Source: Solidesulfovibrio sp. (GTDB taxonomy: Bacteria; Desulfobacterota; Desulfovibrionia; Desulfovibrionales; Desulfovibrionaceae). From it: a DNA stretch of 64,000 nt. How positions within the stretch are numbered: position 1 is the first letter of the stretch; each line of letters begins with the position of its first letter. Of the stretch, positions 30,145 through 38,928 are shown in pieces. The position numbers were made by a program, and so were the translations under genes. The DNA is taken from NCBI RefSeq assembly GCF_029978005.1, contig NZ_JARKOZ010000046.1, forward strand, positions 1 to 64,000, in the 5' to 3' direction. The notes beneath the pieces are model-generated. The model saw only the letters and a list, made by a program, of their open reading frames with translations. It was not told the origin of the DNA and did not search any database.

Positions 30145-31236
30145 CTAGCGGTCCAGCCGATGGTGGGCGATGACGTCCTCGTCGAGTTCGATGCCGAGCC
30201 CCGGCTTGTCGCTCACGGCCAGCCGGCCGGCCACGGGACGCAGGGCCGGGACCATGAAGTCGTGGGCCAGGGGCGTGGCGTTGATCTCCATCTCGTCGCT
30301 TAAGGGGTTGGCCATGACGAAATGGGCCGTGGCCGCGACGCCCGGGCCGTAGTAGAAGGAATGGGGGATGACCTGGAGGTTGGCCGCCTCGGCCATGGCC
30401 AGGATCTTGCGGCAGCACAGCAGCCCGCCGGACTTGATGATGTCCGGCTGGAGCAGGTCGGCCGCCTGCTTCTCGATCAGGGCCTTGAAGCCGTAGTGGG
30501 CGTATTCGTTTTCCCCGGCCGCGACGAGCAGGTTGCACCGTTCGCGCACGAAGCGCAGGCCGTCGTAGTCGTCCATGGGATTGATGGGTTCCTCGAGCCA
30601 GCGCACGTCCCACTCCTCCAGGCGTCTGGCCATGGCCAGGGCCTCCTTGGGCGTCCAGCAGCCGTTGACGTCCAGGGTGATCTGCGTGGCCTCGCCCACG
30701 GCCCGGCGCGTCTGGCGCACGGATTCGAGGTCGCGCTGGTGCAGCTTGACCATGTGGTAGCCCTGGCCGGCCAGCTCGGCGGCGTCGGCGGCCGCGTCCG
30801 CGGGATTCTCGTAGGGCGGCAGGCTGGCGTAGGCGCGGATGCCCTCCCAGCAGGCCCCGCCGAGGAGCTTGTACACGGGCAGGCCGCAGGATTTCCCCAG
30901 GATGTCCCACAGGGCGATCTCCACGCCGCTGATGGCGTTGAGCACCATGCCCTTGCGGCCGTAGCGGAAGGTCGCCTGGTACATCTTGCGCCACAGGGCC
31001 TCGATGCGGGTGGGGTCCGCGCCGAGGAGGCGGGGCTTGAGGGCCTCGACGATGAAGGCGGCCACGGCCCGGGGGGTGAGCCGCCAGGCCTCGCCCAGGC
31101 CGACGATGCCCTCGTCGGTCAGGACCTTGACCAGCACGTGGCCGTCGCTTTCCGTGTCGAAGCCCTTGCTCGGGCCGGCGAACTTGCGGTCCTGGGGAAT
31201 GCTCACGGCGATGGCCTGCACGTCGACGATCTTCAT
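30145..31236 (-). CDS. Enolase-superfamily (mandelate racemase/MLE) dehydratase or racemase
   Basis: 363-aa member of the mandelate racemase / muconate-lactonizing group. The N-terminal capping domain (MKIVDVQAIAVSIP...) closes a TIM barrel. Visible catalytic elements: HMVKLHQRD (KxH-type base at the end of strand 2), LDVNGCW (metal Asp), WLEEPINP (metal Glu), AAGENE (metal Glu) and VIPHSFYYG (catalytic His). This pattern fits acid-sugar dehydratases of the galactonate/rhamnonate type or a related racemase. AAGGAGGG precedes the start. It shares the block with the UxaA-type lyase and the TTT transporter and probably acts on the same imported acid or its product. Confidence 0.88.
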   Translation of the reverse strand: MKIVDVQAIAVSIPQDRKFAGPSKGFDTESDGHVLVKVLTDEGIVGLGEAWRLTPRAVAAFIVEALKPRLLGADPTRIEALWRKMYQATFRYGRKGMVLNAISGVEIALWDILGKSCGLPVYKLLGGACWEGIRAYASLPPYENPADAAADAAELAGQGYHMVKLHQRDLESVRQTRRAVGEATQITLDVNGCWTPKEALAMARRLEEWDVRWLEEPINPMDDYDGLRFVRERCNLLVAAGENEYAHYGFKALIEKQAADLLQPDIIKSGGLLCCRKILAMAEAANLQVIPHSFYYGPGVAATAHFVMANPLSDEMEINATPLAHDFMVPALRPVAGRLAVSDKPGLGIELDEDVIAHHRLDR

Positions 31237-31445
31237 GGACGACACCCTCCTTGGCGGGGAAATTGGTTCGGGTCCGGCCTCGGCGACGACGGCGGGGCAC
31301 TTCCCCAGGCCGCGGCCGCAGGCAAAGCGACCCGGGGCTGACCGGACAGCCCCCATCAAAAAGCATGCACGGCAAAGATTCAAGGCAACATACCAATATT
31401 ACGAGATTTATTTTCCGGAATCAAAGCCCGGGGGCCGCAAGGATC

Positions 31446-31459
31446 GCCCAATAGTCGGC
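31446..31459. promoter_or_regulatory. Activator-type palindrome upstream of the enolase-superfamily gene
   Basis: GCCCAATAGTCGGC differs from the site at 21930 by one base. It lies about 210 bp upstream of the enolase-superfamily start. I could not find a well-spaced -24/-12 between it and the gene. The rest of the 451-bp gap (31237-31687) holds no gene. Confidence 0.5.
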
Positions 31460-31687
31460 GGGAAGCCCGGGATCGGGCAAGGGAGGCGCTTGCCGGGGCG
31501 CGGTGCGCGGGGGCTGCTGACGCAAAGACCTGACGAGCGCGGGTTCGCCGGAGGTGGCCCCCCAAGCCGGCCGCCACGGCCACGGCGACGGCTGCGGATA
31601 GGGGCGGGACGAGGATGGCGTCGGCCGTCAAGCCGCCCCGGACGGCGGCGGCATCCGCGGCATTGGCGCCGCGCCGGCGGGTCCTGT

Positions 31688-32380
31688 TCAGGAACCGCCG
31701 GACGAGGGATCGATGTCGCAGGCGAGGCGCACGCCGGCCCGGGACACCCCCTTGGCGTGCTGCACGGCGAACCGGATCAATTCCGCCGAGCTCTTGAGCC
31801 CCAGCGATTCGATCATCGTGTACTTGTGGAATTCCACGGTCCGGGAGGAAATCCCTAGAATGGCGGCGGATTCCTTGACGGAAAACCCTTCGGCGATGAG
31901 TTGCAGCACTTCGCGCTGCCGGGCGGTCAGCTGGGAAAAGGCGTCCGCGGACACGGCGGGCTTTTCGCGCTGGTACTGCAGCAATTCGCCGGCCAGAAGC
32001 GGCGTGATGTAGGTCTTGCCCTTGAGGCCGCAACGGATCGCCGTCAGAAGCTCCGACGGGGCGGAGTGCTTGAGCACGTAGCCCAGGGCCCCGGCCTCGA
32101 AGGCGCTGGCGGCGTAATCCACGTCCACATGCATGGTGAGGAAGATGACGGCCACGGACTTGTGGCGCTTCTTGATCTGGCGCACGGCGTCGATGCCGTT
32201 GAGCAGCGGCATGGAGATGTCCGCCACCACGGCGTCCGGGCGCAACCGGTCCACGGCCTCGAGCAGGGCCCGGCCGTCCTCGACGATCCCGACCAGTTCG
32301 TAGTCGGGTTCGAGCAGGCCGCGCACGCCCTCGGCCACCATGCGATGGTCATCGGCCAGCAGGATTCTCGGCTTGATCAT
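31688..32380 (-). CDS. NarL/FixJ-family response regulator
   Basis: 230-aa regulator. Receiver domain: acidic pair ADDH at the start, phospho-acceptor Asp54 in VVADISMPLLNG, Thr in FLTMHVD and Lys in GYVLKHSAPSE. The C-terminal LuxR-type HTH is LTARQREVLQLIAEGFSVKESAAILGISSRTVEFHKYTM. Its start overlaps the end of the histidine kinase gene by 32 bp, so they form a two-component pair. Likely targets are the adjacent MFS, arylsulfotransferase and thioredoxin genes or the second porin. Confidence 0.94.
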   Translation of the reverse strand: MIKPRILLADDHRMVAEGVRGLLEPDYELVGIVEDGRALLEAVDRLRPDAVVADISMPLLNGIDAVRQIKKRHKSVAVIFLTMHVDVDYAASAFEAGALGYVLKHSAPSELLTAIRCGLKGKTYITPLLAGELLQYQREKPAVSADAFSQLTARQREVLQLIAEGFSVKESAAILGISSRTVEFHKYTMIESLGLKSSAELIRFAVQHAKGVSRAGVRLACDIDPSSGGS

Positions 32381-34256
32381 GCCGCTTCTCCTCCAAGGGA
32401 ACCGTCACGTGGATCACGGCCCCCTGGCCCGGTTCCGAATGGATGGCGAATTCCCCTTTGGCGTACTGGACCCGCTCCCGCATACTGGCCAGGCCGATGC
32501 CGGGAGTCAGCTTGGCGCAGTGGGGCTTGAATCCGGCGCCGTCGTCCTTGATGGTCAGGACGAGTTTATCTTCCGTGCCCTGCAGGGAAATGTCAACGCG
32601 GCGGGCACGGGCGTGCTTGGCGATGTTGCGCAGGCCCTCCTGGACGACCCGGTAGAGGCACAGGGCCGTATCGAGCGGAATTTCCGTGAATTCGCCCTCG
32701 AAACTGCAATCCGCGGCCAGGCCTTCCCGGTCGGAGAAATTGAGGCACATGGCCTTGACCGCCCGGACGAGGCCGAAATCCCGCAGCTTCGAGGGGTGCA
32801 ATTCCCGGGACAGCGCATGCATATCTTCGGAAAGGCTTATGATCTTCTTTTTCGCATCGATGATTTCGTCCAGAATCCGGCCTCCCGGCTGCCGGATGTG
32901 CAGCTCGACCGTGCCGATCTCGATGGCGATGGCGGCCAGGCGCTGGACGAAGTCGTCGTGGAATTCCCGCGACAGCCGGCTGAGTTCCTCTTCCTGGGAG
33001 AAAATCAGGCGTCTGGCCAGGGTCTGCAGCTCGTGCTGGCTGCAGCGCAGGGCGACTTCCGCCTTTTTCCGTTGCCGCAGGTTGAAGAGCAGGCCGACGA
33101 CCAGCAGGGACTGCAAGGCGAAAAGAATCGCCGTGCCGACGATGTACTGCTTGTAGCGATCCCAGGTCGTGGATTCCCGGTACAAGACGGTTGCGTCCCG
33201 GGGCAGCAGGTCCTCGTCGAGGCGGAAACGGCTGAGTTGCCGCCAGTCGTAGAGCGTGACTTTCGTGTTCATGCCGTCGTTGAAAGGGATTTCGCCCGCC
33301 GGTTGCCCGGACAGAATGCGCAGGGCGATCCTGCCCGCCTCGAGCCCTTGCAGCCGCATGCCGACCATTGGTCCGCCGACGATCCCGCTGCCGAAATAGG
33401 AGTCGTAGATGCCCCAGATGGGGCAGCCGGCGTAATTCGACAGGGAAGGGATCACTTCCCTGGGCACGAAGAAGCGCCCCTTGGCATCGACGAAGAGCGT
33501 GGAGAAAAAAACCAGGGAATCCGGCGGAAGGCTCTGACAGCGGTCAAGGATCTCGCCAAGGGCGAGGCCGCCGAGGTCGATGAGTTCGACGCGCGGCTGC
33601 AAGGCCGTGAGGGCCTGGCGCAAAAGCATGGCCCTGATGATGTCGTTTTCGAACGCCCCGGAAATGAGCACGGCATGCTTGGTTTCGGGCTTGAAGCGTA
33701 GCGCCGAGGCCACGAGCCGGCGGGCCAATTCCGAGGGTTCCAGGACGCCGCTGACGCGTTTGCCGAAGGAGGAGGCGAGAATGTTGCCCTTGTACGGTTC
33801 GGGAATGTCGCAGACCACCACCGGAACCCCGGGGAAGACCTCCTCCGCCCGTTCGATGAGGAAATGCGTCGCCGGCACGTCCACGGAAATGACGAGATCG
33901 ATGGGAATGGCCCCATACCGCTGCCGCAGCAGGTCGGACAGCGCCTGGCGCTGGTTCTCGTGGCGAAATCGCGACAAGTCCAGATACTCGGAAAAAATCT
34001 GCACGCTGAAAGGGGTTTTCTCGGACAGCGCCTCCCGCAGGCCGTTCTCCGCCAGTTGCGTGGCGGGAAAATCCAGGGGCATGGAGTAGAGGATCACCAC
34101 CCGTTTTTCGACGCGGACCGAAGCGGAGGCCTCGGCGGCCAAGGCGACTGCGCCGTGCGACGAGAAAAGCGGAGTCCACGGGCTTCCCAGACAGGCAAAC
34201 CACAAGAGGCACACGCACAGGCGTCTTGAAAAAAAACGGGCGGATGGCGTCCGCAT
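32349..34256 (-). CDS. Histidine kinase with periplasmic ABC-binding-protein-like sensor
   Basis: 635-aa sensor kinase. A signal-anchor (RRLCVCLLWFACLGSPW) is followed by an extracytoplasmic domain (about 50-350) resembling ABC_sub_bind (VVILYSMPLDFPATQ, FPGVPVVVCDIPEPYKGN, GGPMVGMRLQGLEAG). One TM helix lies near residue 365 (YIVGTAILFALQSLLVVGLLF). A HisKA_3 domain has the phospho-His in SREFHDDFVQRL (about 430), and the HATPase shows YRVVQEGLRNIAKHA (N box), DDGAGF and GIGLASMRERV. Such kinases sense a small molecule in the periplasm. The start at 34256 has only a weak ribosome site. Confidence 0.9.
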   Translation of the reverse strand: MRTPSARFFSRRLCVCLLWFACLGSPWTPLFSSHGAVALAAEASASVRVEKRVVILYSMPLDFPATQLAENGLREALSEKTPFSVQIFSEYLDLSRFRHENQRQALSDLLRQRYGAIPIDLVISVDVPATHFLIERAEEVFPGVPVVVCDIPEPYKGNILASSFGKRVSGVLEPSELARRLVASALRFKPETKHAVLISGAFENDIIRAMLLRQALTALQPRVELIDLGGLALGEILDRCQSLPPDSLVFFSTLFVDAKGRFFVPREVIPSLSNYAGCPIWGIYDSYFGSGIVGGPMVGMRLQGLEAGRIALRILSGQPAGEIPFNDGMNTKVTLYDWRQLSRFRLDEDLLPRDATVLYRESTTWDRYKQYIVGTAILFALQSLLVVGLLFNLRQRKKAEVALRCSQHELQTLARRLIFSQEEELSRLSREFHDDFVQRLAAIAIEIGTVELHIRQPGGRILDEIIDAKKKIISLSEDMHALSRELHPSKLRDFGLVRAVKAMCLNFSDREGLAADCSFEGEFTEIPLDTALCLYRVVQEGLRNIAKHARARRVDISLQGTEDKLVLTIKDDGAGFKPHCAKLTPGIGLASMRERVQYAKGEFAIHSEPGQGAVIHVTVPLEEKRHDQAENPAGR

Positions 34257-34378
34257 AGGCGTTTCCAGGCGTTTTCCCAGCAACGAGACCTCCCGTCCCG
34301 GACGGCGCTTCCATCGTCTCCGACAAGCGGCGGCAAGGTCAAGGGACCCTGCCGCCGCCTGGGCGGCCGCGTCGCGGC

Positions 34379-35812
34379 CTATTCGATCTCCTCCAGGCTC
34401 TTGCCGCCGGTCCGCTTGCCCCACAGCAGCAGGGGCACCACCGGCACCAGGTACAGGAAGCCCACGGCGCCGAAGACGCCGGCGAAGCCGTAAGCCTGGT
34501 GGATGAGCGGAATGAGCGGCTGGGAGGCGGAAACGGACAGCCGGGCCAGTCCGTTGTGGAATCCGGTGGCGGTGTTGCGCATCTTGGTCGGGTAGGATTC
34601 GGCCGTGTAGGAGAACAGGATGAAGTTCACGGCCATGTTGACGACGGTCACGGTGAAGCCGGCGCAGATGAGCCCGGTCAGGCCGTCCATGAAGGCGAAG
34701 GCGATGGCGCTTAGGCCCGTGGCCACGCTCAGAAGCCCCAGGGGGATCTTGCGGCCGCCCCGGTCCGACACGAGGGAGGCCAGGAAGCAGCCGATGGGCA
34801 CGCCGATGCTGATGATGGTGGCCGCGGTGAGGCTCTCGGTGACCGTGAAGCCCTTCATCTTGATCAGCTGCGTGGTCCAGGTGGTCAGCAGGAATCCGGC
34901 CGGGGTGATGGTGACGAACAGCAGGATCAAAAGCGACGTGCGCAGCAGGTAGCGCCTGGTGAACATGCCCGTGAGCACGCTCGTGAACCGGACCTTGGCT
35001 TCGACTTTCCGGCTCGCCGCGGACAGGTCGATGTCGCGGTGGGTCATGAAGGCGACCACGGCCTCGGCCTCGGCGACGCGGCCCCGGGAGACGAGCCAGC
35101 GGGGCGATTCCTTGAGGTATTTGAGGCCGAAGACGAAGGCGACCAGGCCGACGCCGCCGGCGTAAAAGATGATGCGCCAGGCCTCGGGCCCCATGGGGAT
35201 GATCAGGCGGCAGAGAAAGGCGACCACGGGCACGGCGCAAAACCCCACGGCCGCCACCTTGCCCTGCCATTTCCCCCGGCTTTCGCACGGCGACATCTCG
35301 GCGATGTAGGTCTGGGAAGTCACCATCATGCAGAAGACGCCGAACCCGGTCAGGGCCCGGAACACGGTGAAGACCGCGAAGCTGTCCGTGAAGCCGGTGA
35401 CGATGGAGGAGATGGAAAAGACCAGGATGGAACACAGGAACGTCTTGCGCCTGCCGATCAGGTCGGAAATGACCCCGCCGAGGAAGCCCCCCGAGGTCAT
35501 GCCGATGAAATACCAGAAGACGATGGTGGCGATGTCGGTCATGGCCAGGTTCCAGGACTGGGACAGGGCCGGAGCCACGAAGCCGAAGTTCCAGTTGTCG
35601 AGCTGCTCGAAGAAGTAGGCGGCCATGATGATGAAGAACAGGAACTTGTGCACGCCGCTGACGGGGACGCCGTCGAAGTAGTTGTTGGCGAAACGCCCCG
35701 TGGGCAGTGCCCCGCCGGCGCTGTCCGACGCCGGCGCGCAGGCTTCGCCCTGCCCCATGGACGCCGCGTTTCCGGCGTTTTCGAGGACTTTGTCCATGCT
35801 GTATTCGGCCAT
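34379..35812 (-). CDS. MFS transporter (aromatic acid / sugar-type symporter)
   Basis: 477-aa major facilitator with 12 TM helices after an unusually long, polar N-terminal tail of about 55 residues. MFS signature GGVISDLIGRRKTFL lies between TM2 and TM3, a second copy LVSDRGGRKIPLG between TM8 and TM9, and the sugar-porter-like LKESPRWLVSRGR after TM6. It is probably a proton symporter for an organic anion. It sits between the two-component system and the arylsulfotransferase, all on one strand, so an aryl sulfate or phenolic acid substrate is plausible but unproven. Confidence 0.88.
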   Translation of the reverse strand: MAEYSMDKVLENAGNAASMGQGEACAPASDSAGGALPTGRFANNYFDGVPVSGVHKFLFFIIMAAYFFEQLDNWNFGFVAPALSQSWNLAMTDIATIVFWYFIGMTSGGFLGGVISDLIGRRKTFLCSILVFSISSIVTGFTDSFAVFTVFRALTGFGVFCMMVTSQTYIAEMSPCESRGKWQGKVAAVGFCAVPVVAFLCRLIIPMGPEAWRIIFYAGGVGLVAFVFGLKYLKESPRWLVSRGRVAEAEAVVAFMTHRDIDLSAASRKVEAKVRFTSVLTGMFTRRYLLRTSLLILLFVTITPAGFLLTTWTTQLIKMKGFTVTESLTAATIISIGVPIGCFLASLVSDRGGRKIPLGLLSVATGLSAIAFAFMDGLTGLICAGFTVTVVNMAVNFILFSYTAESYPTKMRNTATGFHNGLARLSVSASQPLIPLIHQAYGFAGVFGAVGFLYLVPVVPLLLWGKRTGGKSLEEIE

Positions 35813-36077
35813 GATGCTTTTCTCTCCTTTGCGGATAACAGGCTGTCGTTGGCCCGCCGTCGCGCGTCGCCTGCCTGGCGCGGCCCGGGGAATCCCCTCC
35901 TCCCGGGCTCGGGCCGCCTCCCCTTGGCGTGCGCCCCGGCGCTTGCGGCGGGCGCGGGCGAAATCCGGGACGCTGGCCGGGTTTCGCTGTCAATGATCGA
36001 AGGATCGCCGCGTCAGCGGCGCGCGGCGCGCCTCGTCTCCCCCGAATCCGCGGCCGAGGATTCGGGGGAGGCCTTTG

Positions 36078-37460
36078 TCAGTTCTTGCCCGCGGCGGCGG
36101 TCTTGTAGACGTCGAGGAACTGCGGGCAACCGGGGGCCAGCGGCGTCTTGCGCCCCAGGTCGCGCCCCTTGAGGCCGGGATAGTCCGGGCCGTAGCGGTA
36201 GGCCCGGTGGATGGCGTTGCTCATCATCTTGTGATGGCCGGGCAGGGAATCGTGGTCCTCGTCGAGCAGGCACTTGGGCTGGGCCATGGCGATGGGGCTC
36301 ACGAAGTCCCAGACGATCTGCTTGTCCGGCGTCACCTCGAACAGGTGGCCGTGGTGGGTCGAGGTCACGAGCACGTTGCCGTTGGGCAGCTTCTGCACCC
36401 CGCCCTGGCGGTAGCTGAAGAAGCTGTTGATGTCCCTGGTGGCGTATTCCCAGACCACCTTGCCGGTCTTGGGGTCCATCTCCACCACCCGGGAGCGGTT
36501 GCCCTGGGGGCGTTCGGAGCCGTTGTCGAACATGAGGACGTGGCCGTTTTCCAGGGGCGTGACGCAGTGCTCGCCGAAGACCTGCTGGTCGCCGTCGTCG
36601 TACCAGGAGGGGGACTTGCCCGCGCCGTAGGCCGCCGGGTTGCCCCAGCGGTACTCGATGGCCCCGGTCTTGTGGTTGATGAGGTAGAATTCGCTGAAGT
36701 TGCGGGAATTGAGCAGGATCTGGTCCGTTTGCGGCAGGTAGGTCACCGTGTTGAAATGGGTCCAGTCGAAGTTGGGGTAGACGTCGCCCGTGGGCTGGGG
36801 CAGGTGGAAATTGATGTCGAGCTTGTCCGGGCCCTTGCCGACGTGGTCCCAGGCGTGCCATTCCCAGACGGTCTTGCCGTCCTTGTCCACCTCGCGCACG
36901 AAATCCACCCAGAAGTCGTTGTGCTCCACGCCGTCGCTGACGACCGGCCTCTCCGGGATGGTCTTGGGGTCGCGGCCCTTGGCCAGGGCCTCCTGCTTGG
37001 ACTTGCGCTCCCAGGCCAGGATGAGGGTGTTGCCGTTCGGCATGCGGTGGAAGGTGTGGTGCTGGTAGTGGTCCTGGTCGGCGAGCTTGTATTCCCAGAC
37101 CACCTTGCCGTCCCAGTCGATCTCCTGGACGACGCCGCCGATGCCGCCGAAGCCGTTGTCCTTCTGCTCCAGGTGGCCGCCGCGCAGCAGGTTGCCGTTG
37201 GGCAAAAGCTCGGCGTAGAGCCCGGCCGGGTACTGGCACTGCCATTCGTGGACGACGTCGCCGTCCATGTCGATCAGGTAGGTGGTCTTGCTTTTGACCG
37301 TGGGCGAAACCAGGGTGTAGCCCTGGTAGGCCTTGGCCTTGTCGTGCAGGAGCACACCGGTCGGCCCGACCATGGCCTCGTAGGCGAAGGCCGAGCCGGC
37401 CGCCAGGAGCAGTCCGGCCAGGACCAGCGCCGTCGCCGTCGTCTTGATCGCCGTTTTCAT
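36078..37460 (-). CDS. Periplasmic arylsulfate sulfotransferase (ASST family)
   Basis: 460-aa protein with a Sec signal peptide (TALVLAGLLLAAGSAFA). The body is a six-bladed propeller of repeats such as DWDGKVVWEYKL, DKDGKTVWEWHA, KTGKVVWEYATR and PDKQIVWDFVSP, typical of the ASST family. Conserved His-rich loops (HHTFHRMPNG, VTSTHHGHLFEV) line the centre and include the likely catalytic His. ASST moves sulfate from an aryl sulfate to a phenol acceptor in the periplasm without PAPS. GAGGA precedes the start. Neighbouring redox genes are notable because E. coli-type AssT needs a disulfide machinery. Confidence 0.88.
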   Translation of the reverse strand: MKTAIKTTATALVLAGLLLAAGSAFAYEAMVGPTGVLLHDKAKAYQGYTLVSPTVKSKTTYLIDMDGDVVHEWQCQYPAGLYAELLPNGNLLRGGHLEQKDNGFGGIGGVVQEIDWDGKVVWEYKLADQDHYQHHTFHRMPNGNTLILAWERKSKQEALAKGRDPKTIPERPVVSDGVEHNDFWVDFVREVDKDGKTVWEWHAWDHVGKGPDKLDINFHLPQPTGDVYPNFDWTHFNTVTYLPQTDQILLNSRNFSEFYLINHKTGAIEYRWGNPAAYGAGKSPSWYDDGDQQVFGEHCVTPLENGHVLMFDNGSERPQGNRSRVVEMDPKTGKVVWEYATRDINSFFSYRQGGVQKLPNGNVLVTSTHHGHLFEVTPDKQIVWDFVSPIAMAQPKCLLDEDHDSLPGHHKMMSNAIHRAYRYGPDYPGLKGRDLGRKTPLAPGCPQFLDVYKTAAAGKN

Positions 37461-37533
37461 CTCGCAGTCCTCTTCGTTCGTTGCGGGTTGAGGATGCAAA
37501 CGCCCCTGCCGCCCCTTTCGCGCCAAGCGCCCG

Positions 37534-38454
37534 CTACCGGCAGCGCAGGAACCGTTCCGCCGACAAGGCGGCCACGGTGCCGTCGGCCACGGCCGTGGTG
37601 ATCTGGCGGAAGGGCTTGTCCACGATGTCGCCGGCCGCGAACACGCCCGGCAGGCTGGTGGACGCATCCGGCGCGGCCGGGATGTAGCCGGCCTTGGTCA
37701 GTTCGATCTGATTTTTGAACAGCGCGTTGTTGGGGAGTTGGCCCAGGAAGACGAACACGCCGTCCACGGGCTCGCGCCAGGTCCTGCCCGAGGCGACGTC
37801 TTGCAGCACGGCCGCCGTCAGCCGGCAGTCCGTCGTCTCCAGGTCCACCACCCGGGTTTCGGTGTGGCCCTCGGCCTTGCCCGAGGCGAACAGCGCCTCC
37901 TGGGCGGCGGCCGCGGCGAAGAACCTGGGCATGATCTCGACGAGGGTGACGTGGGCCACGCCGAGGGACAGGAGGTAGAGGCTCTCGTCGAAGGCGCTGT
38001 TGCCGCCGCCGGTCACCAGGACCCGCTTGCCGGCGTAGGGCGCGCCGTCGCAGATGGCGCAGTGGTGGACCTGGTCGCACTCGGTGGGGACGTCGAGCGC
38101 CACGGGCTTGCGCCCGGTGGCCAGGATCACGGCCGGGGCGCGGTACACGGCCTCGTCGGTCTCGGCCGTCTTGACCTCGCCGGCCAGCTCCAGGCGCTCG
38201 ATCTCGCAGACTTCCTCCACCGGCACGCCCAGGCCGTCCACGTGCTCCCGCATGCGGCCCATGAGCTCCATGCCGTGGATGGACGGGTAGGAGGGGAAGT
38301 TCTCCACGACGTAGGTGGAATTGACCAGGCCGCCCGTGATGTTGGATTCGAGGACGATGGCCTTGAGCTTGGCCCGGGCGGCGTAGACGGCGGCGGTCAT
38401 GCCGGCCGGCCCGCCGCCGATGATGAGGCAGTCGTAGCGGTGTTCCGGTTTCAT
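37534..38454 (-). CDS. Thioredoxin reductase-like flavoprotein
   Basis: 306-aa FAD/NAD(P)H oxidoreductase of thioredoxin reductase size. FAD motif IIGGGPAGMTAAVYAARAK at the N-terminus, redox pair in HHCAICDGAPYAGKR (CxxC), nucleotide motif VTGGGNSAFDESLYL, and ATGRKP / VFAAGDIVDKP-type FAD motif near the end. It lies 6 bp downstream of a thioredoxin-like gene, so the pair probably works together to supply reducing power in the cytoplasm. It is unlikely to be the sole housekeeping enzyme given its placement in a specialised cluster. Confidence 0.92.
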   Translation of the reverse strand: MKPEHRYDCLIIGGGPAGMTAAVYAARAKLKAIVLESNITGGLVNSTYVVENFPSYPSIHGMELMGRMREHVDGLGVPVEEVCEIERLELAGEVKTAETDEAVYRAPAVILATGRKPVALDVPTECDQVHHCAICDGAPYAGKRVLVTGGGNSAFDESLYLLSLGVAHVTLVEIMPRFFAAAAAQEALFASGKAEGHTETRVVDLETTDCRLTAAVLQDVASGRTWREPVDGVFVFLGQLPNNALFKNQIELTKAGYIPAAPDASTSLPGVFAAGDIVDKPFRQITTAVADGTVAALSAERFLRCR

Positions 38455-38460
38455 GGCGCG

Positions 38461-38769
38461 CTACCCCGCCTGGTACAGGGCCAGGAGTTCCTTGGGATTC
38501 ATGAGCCCGGTCTTGGTCCGGCGCACCGCCCCGTCCTTGATGACGCACACGGTGGGGGCCCGCTCGGCGCCAAGCGCCCTGGCCGCGTCGGGATTCTTCT
38601 GGATGTCGAGCCCCAGCAGGACCGCGGCGGGTTGGAGCTGGCCGAACTTTTCCAGGACCTTCTCCATGTTCTTGCAGTGGGGGCACAGTTCCTTGAACAC
38701 GATGCACACGCCGGCCGGCGTGGCCGCGATGGCTTCCTGGTAGTCGGCCTGGGTGATTTCCTTGATCAT
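38461..38769 (-). CDS. Thioredoxin-fold protein with CPHC active site
   Basis: 102-aa single-domain thioredoxin fold. The active site is CPHC (residues 29-32), the DsbA-like dipeptide rather than CGPC of standard thioredoxin, which normally raises the redox potential. The cis-Pro loop is RAPTVCVI. There is no signal peptide, so it should be cytoplasmic. It is paired with the reductase 6 bp downstream. Confidence 0.88.
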   Translation of the reverse strand: MIKEITQADYQEAIAATPAGVCIVFKELCPHCKNMEKVLEKFGQLQPAAVLLGLDIQKNPDAARALGAERAPTVCVIKDGAVRRTKTGLMNPKELLALYQAG

Positions 38770-38890
38770 CGCATCTCCCTGAGCGGGGCCGGGCCTGCCG
38801 AGGCGCGGCCCCGCTCGTCGTCCCTGTGTCGTGCCCGCGAAATATCTGCAACGTATTCCTTGGACAGCACGCTTTGGTAGTTATGTTTCT

Positions 38891-38918
38891 CTAGAAAAAT
38901 GCCATCGTATTTTTCTAG
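38891..38918. promoter_or_regulatory. 10-bp inverted repeat between sulfatase-like and thioredoxin genes
   Basis: CTAGAAAAAT-N8-ATTTTTCTAG, perfect arms, 10 bp after the sulfatase-like stop codon. It could be a weak terminator for that gene or an operator for the thioredoxin operon downstream on the minus strand. Confidence 0.55.
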
Positions 38919-38928
38919 GGGCGCTGCG

